Below are positions 35,740 through 43,651 of a DNA stretch of 64,000 nt, piece after piece (the stretch's first letter is position 1; each line of letters starts with the position of its first letter). The position numbers and the translations under genes were made by a program. The stretch is from the NCBI RefSeq assembly GCF_014699005.1, contig NZ_JACWZY010000003.1, positions 124,001 to 188,000 on the forward strand, given 5' to 3'. The DNA comes from Spirosoma profusum. Lineage in GTDB: Bacteria > Bacteroidota > Bacteroidia > Cytophagales > Spirosomataceae. The notes under the pieces were generated by a model, which was not told the origin of the DNA, did no database searches, and saw nothing but the letters and a program-made list of their open reading frames with translations.

Positions 35740-36687
35740 ATGACCTGGCAGAAAAAAGGACTGATTTATAAACCCGACGGCTCAAAAGCGTTTAGCCGGA
35801 CGCACGCGCAAGTTCCATTTGGCTTTCCGATGGCCGATAAACTCCGCGTTTATTTCTCAACCCGCGACGAGAACGTATCATCTGCTACGTCGTTTGTTGA
35901 GCTTGACCCCAATGACCTGACCAACGTTACGTATATCCACGACAAACCTTGTCTTACGAAAGGTGAAGTTGGTATGTTCGATGATTCGGGAGCGATGCCT
36001 TCGTGGTTTCTGCCGGTCGGGAACGAAATCTGGCTGTACTATACCGGCTGGAACAAAAGTGAAACGGCTAGTTATCGACTAGGAATTGGTCTGGCTGTCA
36101 GTAAAGATGGCGGATTGACGTTCGAGCGTAAGTACACGGGCCCACTTCTCGATCGTTCCATTTACGATCAGGTTTGGGTAGCGCAACCCTGTGTTATCCG
36201 TGAAGAACAACCCGACGGAAGTATCCGTTGGCGGATGTGGTATTTGTCGTGCACGAAAATTGAGGTAATTAACAACCACCCGGAGCCATTTTATAACGTC
36301 AAATACGCTGAATCTACTGACGGTATCAACTGGGAACGTACCGGGCACGTTTGTGTTGGTTACGATGAATTTACCGATGCCATTGGTCGACCGACGGTCT
36401 ATAAGGATGGGAATTTGTACAAAATGTATTTTTCCTATCGTAATGCTACCAACTACCGTACCGATGTTCGGCAGAGTTACCGGATTGGTTACGCCGAATC
36501 GACGGATGGTCTTACGTGGACTCGGAAAGACGAACTGGCAGGCATTGAACGCTCGGAGGATGGCTGGGACTCACTGATGATGGACTACTGCCATATTTTC
36601 CCGTATCAGCAGCAATGGGTTATGTTTTATAACGGAAATGGCTTTGGCGCATCTGGTTTCGGGTACGCAACTCAGCCAGCCTTATGA
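35740..36687 (+). CDS. Five-bladed beta-propeller glycosidase-like protein (GH43/GH32/GH130 type), cytoplasmic
   Basis: 315 residues without signal peptide. Repeated blade motifs are seen: RVYFSTRDE, WLYYTGWN, LGIGLAVSKDGGLTFERK, RMWYLSCTK, VKYAESTDGINWER, YKMYFSYRN, RIGYAESTDGLTWTR, WVMFYNGNGFGASGFGYA. The paired ...YAxSxDGxxW strands are typical of GH43/GH32/GH130-like propellers. Acidic candidates include the Asp of VELDPNDL and MFDDSGAMPSW. Because it lacks an export signal and sits inside a biosynthetic cluster, it may act on an intracellular sugar nucleotide, phosphate or lipid-linked glycan. Specificity cannot be assigned. Confidence 0.8.
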   Translation: MTWQKKGLIYKPDGSKAFSRTHAQVPFGFPMADKLRVYFSTRDENVSSATSFVELDPNDLTNVTYIHDKPCLTKGEVGMFDDSGAMPSWFLPVGNEIWLYYTGWNKSETASYRLGIGLAVSKDGGLTFERKYTGPLLDRSIYDQVWVAQPCVIREEQPDGSIRWRMWYLSCTKIEVINNHPEPFYNVKYAESTDGINWERTGHVCVGYDEFTDAIGRPTVYKDGNLYKMYFSYRNATNYRTDVRQSYRIGYAESTDGLTWTRKDELAGIERSEDGWDSLMMDYCHIFPYQQQWVMFYNGNGFGASGFGYATQPAL

Positions 36688-36763
36688 TAAGAATCAGTTG
36701 TACGGAATTTGCATTTTGCAAAGATAGACGCCTATTTTGTATCAAATCAGTACGTTCACAACC

Positions 36764-37588
36764 ATGAAAGAAGTAGCAAAATACATTATAAAAGTTGATG
36801 CCGAATTCAAGGATGGTCAGATTGTGCCGGAGATTCCGTTTGAAGAGGTAATGCGGCTGGTTAATGAACCAAACATCGTAATCGTTAAAACAGGGATTCC
36901 AGAGGCTACGCTACGTAGCGTTATCGCAGCAACCCGCGAATGGGCCGATAAAACGCCACTTGCGGAAGGTCCTGATACGTTCGACAATAATCAGCATAAG
37001 CAGCGATTGCACATTGCCAAGATTCAGCAGGCTCCGCAACTGTTTCATGACCACACGTTCGACGCCATTCTGGATCTGGAAGAACCTACCAAAGAAACTT
37101 TACTGAATGTTTTCACGCCGTTACGTCAATTCTGGAATAATCTGACCGGTAATAACGAAGAATACGGTATCCACAAAGGAGGGCCGTTTTTCCATCCGCA
37201 GGTTACGCACTATCCGCTTGGAGGCAGCTTCTTCGGTCGGCACTGGCACCCACTGAATCCGCAGAAGGTTGGCACAATTCTGGCACTAAATCAGTACGGA
37301 AAAGATTATACCTCGGGCGGTACGGGTTACGTCATCAACGACCACATTGTGGAGACGGAAGGTTATCAGGACATGGGCGATATCATCCTGTTCCGGTACG
37401 ATTTGCCCCACTGGGTTAGTCCATCAAGTTTTGCAGACCGTTTCAGTTGGGAGGATCCCGCCGGGCGTTGGGTGGCCATTCTGCCGTTCTACGATCCCTG
37501 GGCCAAACCGGCTGATAAAGATGAGCCGCAAGGCTGGAAAGCACAGATTCAAACTGCCAAAAACGCTACGTCGGAGGCTGTTGTTTAG
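36764..37588 (+). CDS. Double-stranded beta-helix protein, possible Fe(II)/2-oxoglutarate oxygenase
   Basis: 274 residues from ATG 36764 (MKEVAKYIIK); a TTG at 36737 would add nine residues. A jelly-roll core is suggested by FFGRHWHPLNPQK, GTILALNQYGKDYTSGGTGY, GDIILFRYDLPHWVSP and GRWVAILPF. Possible metal ligands are the His residues of HWHP and the His of LPHW, with the Arg of GRW as a possible 2-oxoglutarate contact. The first pair is H-x-H rather than the usual H-x-D. Assignment is therefore tentative; a cupin-type enzyme is an alternative. It lies in the glycan cluster between the propeller protein and a GT2 gene. Confidence 0.6.
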   Translation: MKEVAKYIIKVDAEFKDGQIVPEIPFEEVMRLVNEPNIVIVKTGIPEATLRSVIAATREWADKTPLAEGPDTFDNNQHKQRLHIAKIQQAPQLFHDHTFDAILDLEEPTKETLLNVFTPLRQFWNNLTGNNEEYGIHKGGPFFHPQVTHYPLGGSFFGRHWHPLNPQKVGTILALNQYGKDYTSGGTGYVINDHIVETEGYQDMGDIILFRYDLPHWVSPSSFADRFSWEDPAGRWVAILPFYDPWAKPADKDEPQGWKAQIQTAKNATSEAVV

Positions 37589-37659
37589 TCCATTTTCGAT
37601 TCTGGAATCATCCACGCTACGTGGTTGTTCATGAACTGAAAATCGAATCAATACTAGTT

Positions 37660-38628
37660 ATGCCAAAAGTTAGTGTTCTGATTATCACCTATAATCAAGC
37701 GAAATTCATTCGTCAGGCCATCGACAGTGTACTGATGCAGCAGACAAATTTTCCTATTGAAATTTTAGTCGGCGATGATTTTTCGAAGGATGGTACGCGG
37801 GAGATTATTCAGGAATATGAACGCGAACATCCTGGCTTGGTGAAAGGCGTGCTGCACCCACGTAACATGGGTAAGAATGGTGGAATCAACTTTCTGGAAA
37901 CGCTGAAACGGGCTGAAGGTGAGTATTACGCACTCATCGATGGTGACGATTATCTCACGGATCCGCTCAAGCTCCAGAAACAGGTCGACATGCTGGATGC
38001 GCACCCAGACTATTCAATGGTGTTTCATAACGCACTGATTACGTATGAAGATGGTAGCCCGTCGGAGATACTTAATGGGTCGGATATGAAATCCTATTAC
38101 ACCATCGAGGATTTGATTGGTGATAAAGAAATCTGGTTTATGGCTACGTCGAGTACCATGTATCGGAACACCATCAAAGAATATCCGGCCTGGTTCCGCG
38201 AGTCGGTTAGTGGCGATATCCCCCGCCTGATTCTGAAGGCGAAAATGGGTAAAATTGGCTATATACCCGATGTTATGTCGGTATATCGGAAGAATAAAAA
38301 CGGTACCAGCTTTACGGATAATGAGGCCGATGCAGTTTATCTGAAAAACCGGATCGATATGTATGACAACATCAATCGCGAGCTGGAATATCGGTACGAC
38401 CGGGTGATGAAGAAAAATATAGCCCGGTACTACCGAATGATGATGAACAGCAAGCAGTACCGCGATTCGTATCTGGCCAAACTTCGGTTAACGGCCAAAT
38501 ATTATTCACTGGCGCGGCCAAGCTGGGAAGATTTGAAAACGGTTATTTATGACCATCTGACGCCACCAGCCATACAACGTGCTTACGGCGTAATAGCGAT
38601 CGGTCTACACCGAATTCTAAATAATTAG
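37660..38628 (+). CDS. GT2 family glycosyltransferase
   Basis: 322 residues from ATG 37660 (MPKVSVLIITYNQ). GT-A fold: VSVLIITYNQAKFIRQAIDS, EILVGDDFSKDGT (first Asp cluster) and YYALIDGDDYL (DxD region). The C-terminal ~100 residues are basic and helical with no membrane segment (RYYRMMMNSKQYRDSYLAKL), so it is a soluble or peripheral transferase adding a sugar to the growing glycan. Donor unknown. The earlier in-frame ATG at 37621 would place coding upstream of the conserved MPKVSV start, so it was not used. Confidence 0.92.
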   Translation: MPKVSVLIITYNQAKFIRQAIDSVLMQQTNFPIEILVGDDFSKDGTREIIQEYEREHPGLVKGVLHPRNMGKNGGINFLETLKRAEGEYYALIDGDDYLTDPLKLQKQVDMLDAHPDYSMVFHNALITYEDGSPSEILNGSDMKSYYTIEDLIGDKEIWFMATSSTMYRNTIKEYPAWFRESVSGDIPRLILKAKMGKIGYIPDVMSVYRKNKNGTSFTDNEADAVYLKNRIDMYDNINRELEYRYDRVMKKNIARYYRMMMNSKQYRDSYLAKLRLTAKYYSLARPSWEDLKTVIYDHLTPPAIQRAYGVIAIGLHRILNN

Positions 38629-38706
38629 TACGAACAATAAGTCAATTTTGGCTAACTGTTTGAGTTTCCTTATTTTGTGTGTCAAACAATGAAACGAATA
38701 TAGGCT

Positions 38707-39498
38707 ATGAATTTTTTCAAGGAAGTCGTCTATACTACGCCGGAAGAAACGTTCCAGAACGTAAAAGAGGCTGTTCAGAATAATAAATTGGTTTACCTGT
38801 CGGGCTTCAAAGAAGATCTACCCGTACACGATTTTTATAGTAAGCTATCGGAAACCATTGGTCGCATTCATGCCGCCGATGAAGACCTGGCAACTGGTAA
38901 GCAAACCGGAAATCGCTGGATCGACATTACGTATGATCCGCAAATTCCTGACCGCTACCGCTCCAGCAACACGCGCCAGCCCATGCACACGGACGATTCG
39001 TACGTAGAGCTGAATGGTGAAGAAGCCGTTAACTTCTTCTACTGCGCTTCTCGTGCAAAAATCGGTGGCGCTACTACGTTCTTCGACCTGCCTGATCTGG
39101 TTGAATGCATGAAACTTGACGAAGAAGAAGCACTTCTTGAAGAGTTAATGGCAACAGACGTAGTCCACTCGAAAGGCGGTAGCCGGAAAGTGCGGAAAAT
39201 TATCGATCAGGATGGCGAAGGTTATCTGGCCAACTGGAACTACTTCTGCCTGTCGCGGGAAGAAAACTCACCTGAAGTACTGGATTTGTGCGAACGTTTC
39301 CATCAATTCCTGGAAAGCCGCATCATGAACGCCGGTGTTATTCTGCCTGTGCAGCTACAAAAAGGTGAAGCCGTTTTCTTCCACGATGACCGCGTGATGC
39401 ACGGACGTAACGCGTTCTTCGCCGAATACCCCGGCCAGCGCAGCCTTATTAAAGGTAAAATCATCATGAATCCGGCTCCTGCTGAGTCTGTTTTCTAA
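38707..39498 (+). CDS. TauD/TfdA-family Fe(II)/2-oxoglutarate dioxygenase
   Basis: 263 residues. The facial triad is visible: His94-x-Asp96 in QPMHTDDSYVEL and the distal His about 232 in RVMHGRNAF; Arg about 245 in GQRSLIKGK should bind 2-oxoglutarate. The fold is the clavaminate-synthase-like jelly roll (KIGGATTFFDLPDL, GYLANWNYFCL). It hydroxylates or desaturates a small molecule; inside a glycan cluster a sugar- or amino-acid-linked substrate is plausible but unproven. A strong hairpin terminator follows its stop. Confidence 0.88.
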   Translation: MNFFKEVVYTTPEETFQNVKEAVQNNKLVYLSGFKEDLPVHDFYSKLSETIGRIHAADEDLATGKQTGNRWIDITYDPQIPDRYRSSNTRQPMHTDDSYVELNGEEAVNFFYCASRAKIGGATTFFDLPDLVECMKLDEEEALLEELMATDVVHSKGGSRKVRKIIDQDGEGYLANWNYFCLSREENSPEVLDLCERFHQFLESRIMNAGVILPVQLQKGEAVFFHDDRVMHGRNAFFAEYPGQRSLIKGKIIMNPAPAESVF

Positions 39499-39517
39499 AA
39501 TTGAATAGTATTGATTT

Positions 39518-39576
39518 TCTGGTCGTTCAGCGAGCTAATTAGCAGATAGCTAGGCCGTTGAACGACCAGAATTTTT
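39518..39576 (+). terminator. Rho-independent terminator after the dioxygenase gene
   Basis: TCTGGTCGTTCA (39518-39529) pairs with TGAACGACCAGA (39559-39570), followed by a T-rich tail (ATTTTTAT). It lies 20 bp after the stop codon. Confidence 0.75.
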
Positions 39577-39581
39577 ATAAA

Positions 39582-39742
39582 GAGCCTGTTTCAACTTTTG
39601 AAAATAGACCTAAGACGAGCGTTTTTGTCATCCTGACGCAGGAAGAATCTTAACGTTTCCTTATTTGTATTTCAGGCAACCTTAAGATCCTTCCTGCGTC
39701 AGGGTGACAAAAACGCTCTCGAATAAAAGTTTGAACAGGCTC
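39582..39742. repeat. Intergenic nested palindrome, family A copy 6 (extended)
   Basis: The core (39620-39712) has the family A arms. An outer pair, GAGCCTGTTTCAACTTTTGA and its near complement AAAGTTTGAACAGGCTC, extends it to ~160 nt. This is the one copy in which the internal arm pairing has mismatches (ATCCT with AGAAT on the left arm). Confidence 0.85.
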
Positions 39743-39754
39743 ATAAATAATCGA

Positions 39755-40726
39755 ATGGTAAATTCTCTAAACGAACAATTAACATCGCGTCTGGGCTTCG
39801 GTACGTGGCAGTTTGGCGGACCTAACGTAGTAAACGGTAACGTAACAGGTTGGGGCGAGGTCGATAAGTCGGAAGCGATTCGGGCCGTACACGTAGCACT
39901 GGAACAGGGAATCAATTTCTTCGATACGGCCGATAGTTACGGTCGTGGTCAATCCGAAGAAATTCTGCGGGAAGCTTTTCAGCAAAAAACGGCTACGTCG
40001 ATTATTTGCACAAAATTCGGTAATCGGCAGACGCCCGATGGCCAACCAATTCAGGATTATAGTGCCGACTACGTAACAGAAGCCGTTGAGGCAAGTTTGC
40101 GTCGGCTTGGTCGCGAGACAATTGACGTATTACTGCTCCACAGCCCACCTGATGCTTTCGATTGGGCAACGTATGATCCAACGCCTTTTGATACGTTGAA
40201 ACAAGCAGGTAAAATTCGTTACGTTGGTGTAAGCTCACGTAGCGTGTATGGTGCTAAAAAAGTAGTAGAAGCTGGTTTTGGGGACGTAGTGGAAGTTATT
40301 TACAACGCGCTCGACCGGCGGGCTGAAGAACTACTTTTTCCAATTTCTGGTGCTGACGATTATTTTTTCATCGGACGGGTACCGCTGGCTTCGGGTTTCT
40401 TAAATCCAACGTATCTGCAATCTGAACCAGCTTTCGCTCCCGATCAATACCGTCACTATTTACCCGATCGCGACCGAAACTGGCTACTTGATTCGTCACG
40501 AAAACTAGCTTTCCTGAACGATTTGCCGGGCGGTCTGGCTGTTTCGGCGCTACGTTTCAGCTTGTCCAGCGAAAATATTGGCGTTGTTATTCCGGGGATG
40601 CGTAACGAAAAGCAGGTGCTGGCGAACTGTGAAGCCGTTAAATTAGGACCTTTGCCTGCTGATGTGCTGGCGCAGATTCGTCAGGCGGTTCCGGACGTAG
40701 CAGAACACTGGAAACCGAAAAACTGA
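39755..40726 (+). CDS. Aldo/keto reductase
   Basis: 323 residues from ATG 39755 (MVNSLNEQL). TIM-barrel AKR: LGFGTWQFGGP, INFFDTADSYGRGQSEEIL with the catalytic Asp and Tyr, ICTKFGNR with the Lys, and DVLLLHSP with the His. The NADPH-binding end is SSENIGVVIPGMRNEKQV. It resembles the sugar-oxidoreductase (IolS-like) branch. It follows the terminator and repeat at 39518-39742, so it may have its own promoter, yet it stays within the plus-strand glycan run and could make a deoxy or reduced sugar. Confidence 0.92.
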   Translation: MVNSLNEQLTSRLGFGTWQFGGPNVVNGNVTGWGEVDKSEAIRAVHVALEQGINFFDTADSYGRGQSEEILREAFQQKTATSIICTKFGNRQTPDGQPIQDYSADYVTEAVEASLRRLGRETIDVLLLHSPPDAFDWATYDPTPFDTLKQAGKIRYVGVSSRSVYGAKKVVEAGFGDVVEVIYNALDRRAEELLFPISGADDYFFIGRVPLASGFLNPTYLQSEPAFAPDQYRHYLPDRDRNWLLDSSRKLAFLNDLPGGLAVSALRFSLSSENIGVVIPGMRNEKQVLANCEAVKLGPLPADVLAQIRQAVPDVAEHWKPKN

Positions 40727-40767
40727 TTTCTGGATTTTATCAACGAGATTTATTCGCTTATTGTATC

Positions 40768-41538
40768 ATGATGAAATTAAGCGTTGTCATACCCGCCTAT
40801 AACGAGGAGGAATCGTTGCCGCCAACGTTGCGAGCGCTCTATCAGACATTGGCGAAACATGGTATTCCGCACGAGATATGCGTCACCAACGATAATTCGA
40901 AGGATGGTACGTTGCAAATGCTCGAAAAACTGGCGGCTACCGAAATTCCGACTTTGGTTTATTACACCAATCCGGGCCCGAACGGGTTTGGATATGCTGT
41001 ACGCTACGGCCTAGAGCGATTCTCCGGCGATTGCGTAGCGGTTTTTATGGCCGATATGTCTGACGATCCCGAGGATTTAGTACGTTTCTACAACAAGATG
41101 CAGGAAACCGGTGTCGACGCCGTGTTTGGTTCGCGTTGGGGGAAAGATGGCAAAGTAATCGACTATCCGGCGCTGAAAAAATTCATCAATCGCATTGCTA
41201 ATTTCATTGTGAAGATGGTAATGGGTATCAAGTACAACGATACAACCAATGCCTTCAAACTGTACAAACGCGAAACAATGGAGGGCCTGAAGCCATTTCT
41301 GTCGCCCCACTTTAATCTTACTATCGAGTTGCCCCTAAAGACGATTGTACGAGGCTATAGCTACGCCATTGTCCCGAATAGCTGGACGAATCGAAAATAC
41401 GGCGAATCGAAGCTCAAGATCAAGGAGATGGGCACCCGGTATTTCTTCATTCTGATGTATTGCCTCATTGAAAAATACTTCTCAAGAGGGGATTTCAACA
41501 AGAAACCGGTTGCTCCTGTGAGCAAGGTTGCTAGTTGA
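40768..41538 (+). CDS. GT2 family glycosyltransferase (dolichol-phosphate-mannose-synthase-like)
   Basis: 256 residues. LSVVIPAYNEEESLPPTLRA, ICVTNDNSKDGT, VAVFMADMSDDPEDLV (DxD-like) and NAFKLYKRETMEG, with RKYGESKLKIKEMG at the end, match soluble DPM1-type enzymes which place a sugar on a polyprenyl phosphate. No transmembrane helix is visible in the C-terminal part. The Met at 40771 is an alternative start. It closes the plus-strand glycan cluster and converges on the small membrane protein at 41562. Confidence 0.92.
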   Translation: MMKLSVVIPAYNEEESLPPTLRALYQTLAKHGIPHEICVTNDNSKDGTLQMLEKLAATEIPTLVYYTNPGPNGFGYAVRYGLERFSGDCVAVFMADMSDDPEDLVRFYNKMQETGVDAVFGSRWGKDGKVIDYPALKKFINRIANFIVKMVMGIKYNDTTNAFKLYKRETMEGLKPFLSPHFNLTIELPLKTIVRGYSYAIVPNSWTNRKYGESKLKIKEMGTRYFFILMYCLIEKYFSRGDFNKKPVAPVSKVAS

Positions 41539-41561
41539 GTAAGGTGGACGGTCAGCCTTAC

Positions 41562-42005
41562 TCAGCCAAATACACCCTTCAGACCAGGAATCTGATAGAA
41601 GACTATTGACTGAACAACTGCCCAAAATACAGCGCTGACTAACATATACAGCATTATCTGCCCTGGTTTCACCCGGAATGAGATGGCGAGAATTGTGCCG
41701 CCGATGGGTGTCAGTAATAAAGGAGTCAGGAAAGCGATACCGGCCAACCCTGCTCGTTTCCAAATTTTTATAGCTAATCGGGTTCGTTTCGTAAATCGTT
41801 TGGGAGGAGTAGAGCGATACCGCTGAATGAGCAGTTGCAGTGCAGCGCCAGCGTAGATAACAACCACCACGCTGACCATCATGCCTATCGTCGTGAAAAT
41901 GGCCGTTTCGAGCCAAGATAATCCCAGCGCGACACCTGACAGTGGCCCACCCACAAATTTGAGAGTACTTGCAATGATTACGGAGAGGTATTTGGCGATT
42001 GGCAT
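41562..42005 (-). CDS. Small membrane protein of unknown function
   Basis: 147 residues from ATG 42005 (MPIAKYLS). Three or four hydrophobic segments (GGPLSGVALGLSWLETAIF, MMVSVVVVIYAGAALQLLI, GIAFLTPLLLTPIGGTILA, YMLVSAVFWAVVQSIVFY) with a basic loop of ~25 residues (STPPKRFTKRTRLAIKIWKR). I do not assign a family. It is divergent from the alpha/beta hydrolase gene, whose ATG is 54 bp away, so they share a promoter region. Confidence 0.75.
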   Translation of the reverse strand: MPIAKYLSVIIASTLKFVGGPLSGVALGLSWLETAIFTTIGMMVSVVVVIYAGAALQLLIQRYRSTPPKRFTKRTRLAIKIWKRAGLAGIAFLTPLLLTPIGGTILAISFRVKPGQIMLYMLVSAVFWAVVQSIVFYQIPGLKGVFG

Positions 42006-42059
42006 GGTTCTGAACGTATGCTGGAACAACGATACAAAACTATCCGTTGTTCACGGTAT

Positions 42060-43025
42060 ATGCCGCTAATTCAATCTTCGTATGCCGGGCCACCGGCTTA
42101 TCAGTACAATGGTCATCTTCAAACCATTGTCCCTAGTCTCACGCGCCGAGTACAAGGTGTTACGTATGAGCGTGAACGTTTGACGCTCAGCGACGGTGAT
42201 TTCGTCGATGCAGACTGGATTGATAAAGGCCAGCGTCGGCTTGTTGTGTTAACGCATGGTCTGGAAGGGGATAGCCATCGTCAATACATTCAGGGAACTG
42301 CCAAGCTCTTTGCCCAACATAATTACGACGTACTAGCCTGGAATTGCCGCTCGTGCAGTGGCGAAATGAATCGCGCCTTCCGGCTGTATAATCACGGCGA
42401 AATTGGCGATTTAGGCGAGGTCATTGGCCATGCGCTGAAAACAAAACCCTATCAGGAAATCGTGCTGGTCGGCTACAGCATGGGTGGTAATATTACCCTG
42501 AAATACCTGGGTGTTCACGGAAAAGAGCTTCCCGACGTAGTGAAAAGGGGCGTAGCGATTTCGTCACCTACTGATTTGGGTTCCAGTGCGGGTTTGCTTG
42601 ATCGGGCGTCTAATCGCTTTTATCGGCAGCGATTTATGAAAAAGCTAATTGGCAAACTACGTCAGAAAGACAGTCGTTTTCCGGGGCGTCTGGATCTCGA
42701 CAAAATGCGATACGTAAAAAAGTGGCGTGATTTCGATGAGTTTTTCTCCGCGCCCATTAATAACTACCGGGATGCCGATGATTTTTACGCACAGGCGTCT
42801 GCCGTCAATTACATGTCGGGTATTGCTGTGCCTGCCTTGTTGCTGAACGCCCAGAATGATCCGTTACTATCGACCGAATGTTCACCCGCATGGCTGGCGG
42901 AGACGCATAAATCTATTTTTCTGGAAACACCCCGAACAGGCGGACACGTAGGATTTCAGGTTTCCCGCGACGAACATACGTACTCCGAACGACGTGCGCT
43001 GTCCTTTGTACGGGAGCACATATAA
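42060..43025 (+). CDS. YheT-family alpha/beta hydrolase
   Basis: 321 residues from ATG 42060 (MPLIQSSY). The nucleophile elbow is GYSMGGN, the oxyanion-region motif LTHGLEGDSHRQYIQG, and a typical WNCRSCSGEMNR loop precedes it. Asp in LNAQNDPLLS and His in TGGHVGFQ complete the triad. These match COG0429 (YheT-like) hydrolases of about 320-340 residues, probably esterases with no settled substrate. Cytoplasmic. The GNAT gene follows 15 bp later on the same strand. Confidence 0.92.
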   Translation: MPLIQSSYAGPPAYQYNGHLQTIVPSLTRRVQGVTYERERLTLSDGDFVDADWIDKGQRRLVVLTHGLEGDSHRQYIQGTAKLFAQHNYDVLAWNCRSCSGEMNRAFRLYNHGEIGDLGEVIGHALKTKPYQEIVLVGYSMGGNITLKYLGVHGKELPDVVKRGVAISSPTDLGSSAGLLDRASNRFYRQRFMKKLIGKLRQKDSRFPGRLDLDKMRYVKKWRDFDEFFSAPINNYRDADDFYAQASAVNYMSGIAVPALLLNAQNDPLLSTECSPAWLAETHKSIFLETPRTGGHVGFQVSRDEHTYSERRALSFVREHI

Positions 43026-43040
43026 CTGCCTCAACTACCA

Positions 43041-43577
43041 ATGAACGCTGCTTTCCTTTATTCCAATCGATTACTTTTTGTTGCCGGTACGCCTACATTA
43101 TTAAATCTTGAATTAACGGATCGAGCGCGATTTGCACAACTTCTGAACGTAGCAATTACGTCTGACTGGCCACCGGGTGAGTACGATGAAGGCGCTATGA
43201 GATTCTTTATAGATCAACTGATCAGCGGCCAGGAAGAAGTTATTGGCTGGTATAACTGGTACGTCATTACGTATCCGACTGCTACGTCTCCAGCAACTTT
43301 GGTAGCTGGCGCTGGTTATTTTGGCCCACCCAGTTCTGATGGTACCGTCGAAATCGGTTATTCGGTTTCCAAAGAATGGCGTCGGCAGGGGATTGCTACC
43401 GAAATTGTCAGTACGTTAACTGCTCATGCCTGGAAACAGCCAGAGATACGACGGATTATTGCGCACACGCTGCCTTCCAATGAAGCATCAATTAAGGCGC
43501 TGACTAAAAATGGATTTTATTCCTTTGAAAGCGACGACCCAGAAAAATTGTGTTTTGAATTGTTACCTATTGCATGA
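43041..43577 (+). CDS. GNAT-family N-acetyltransferase
   Basis: 178 residues. The acetyl-CoA-binding motif is SVSKEWRRQGIATEIVSTL (Q/RxxGxG/A type), preceded by strand GTVEIGYSV and followed by RRIIAHTLPSNEASIKAL and NGFYSFE, as in RimJ/RimL-like enzymes. It acetylates an amine on a protein or small molecule. Probably cotranscribed with the YheT-like hydrolase. A 26-bp perfect palindrome just after its stop is shared with the convergent MerR gene. Confidence 0.88.
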   Translation: MNAAFLYSNRLLFVAGTPTLLNLELTDRARFAQLLNVAITSDWPPGEYDEGAMRFFIDQLISGQEEVIGWYNWYVITYPTATSPATLVAGAGYFGPPSSDGTVEIGYSVSKEWRRQGIATEIVSTLTAHAWKQPEIRRIIAHTLPSNEASIKALTKNGFYSFESDDPEKLCFELLPIA

Positions 43578-43579
43578 AG

Positions 43580-43651
43580 CTAATACGTATTGCTGGAACG
43601 TAGTAAGCCGCTACGTTGTAGAACCTACTACGTTCCAGCAATACGTATTAG
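43580..43651. terminator. Bidirectional palindrome shared by convergent genes
   Basis: Perfect 26-bp arms (43580-43605 and 43626-43651, starting CTAATACGTATTGCTGGAAC) with a 20-nt loop. The right arm contains the last codons and stop of the minus-strand MerR gene (stop at 43628). It likely ends both transcripts, though the T tails are weak. Confidence 0.7.
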
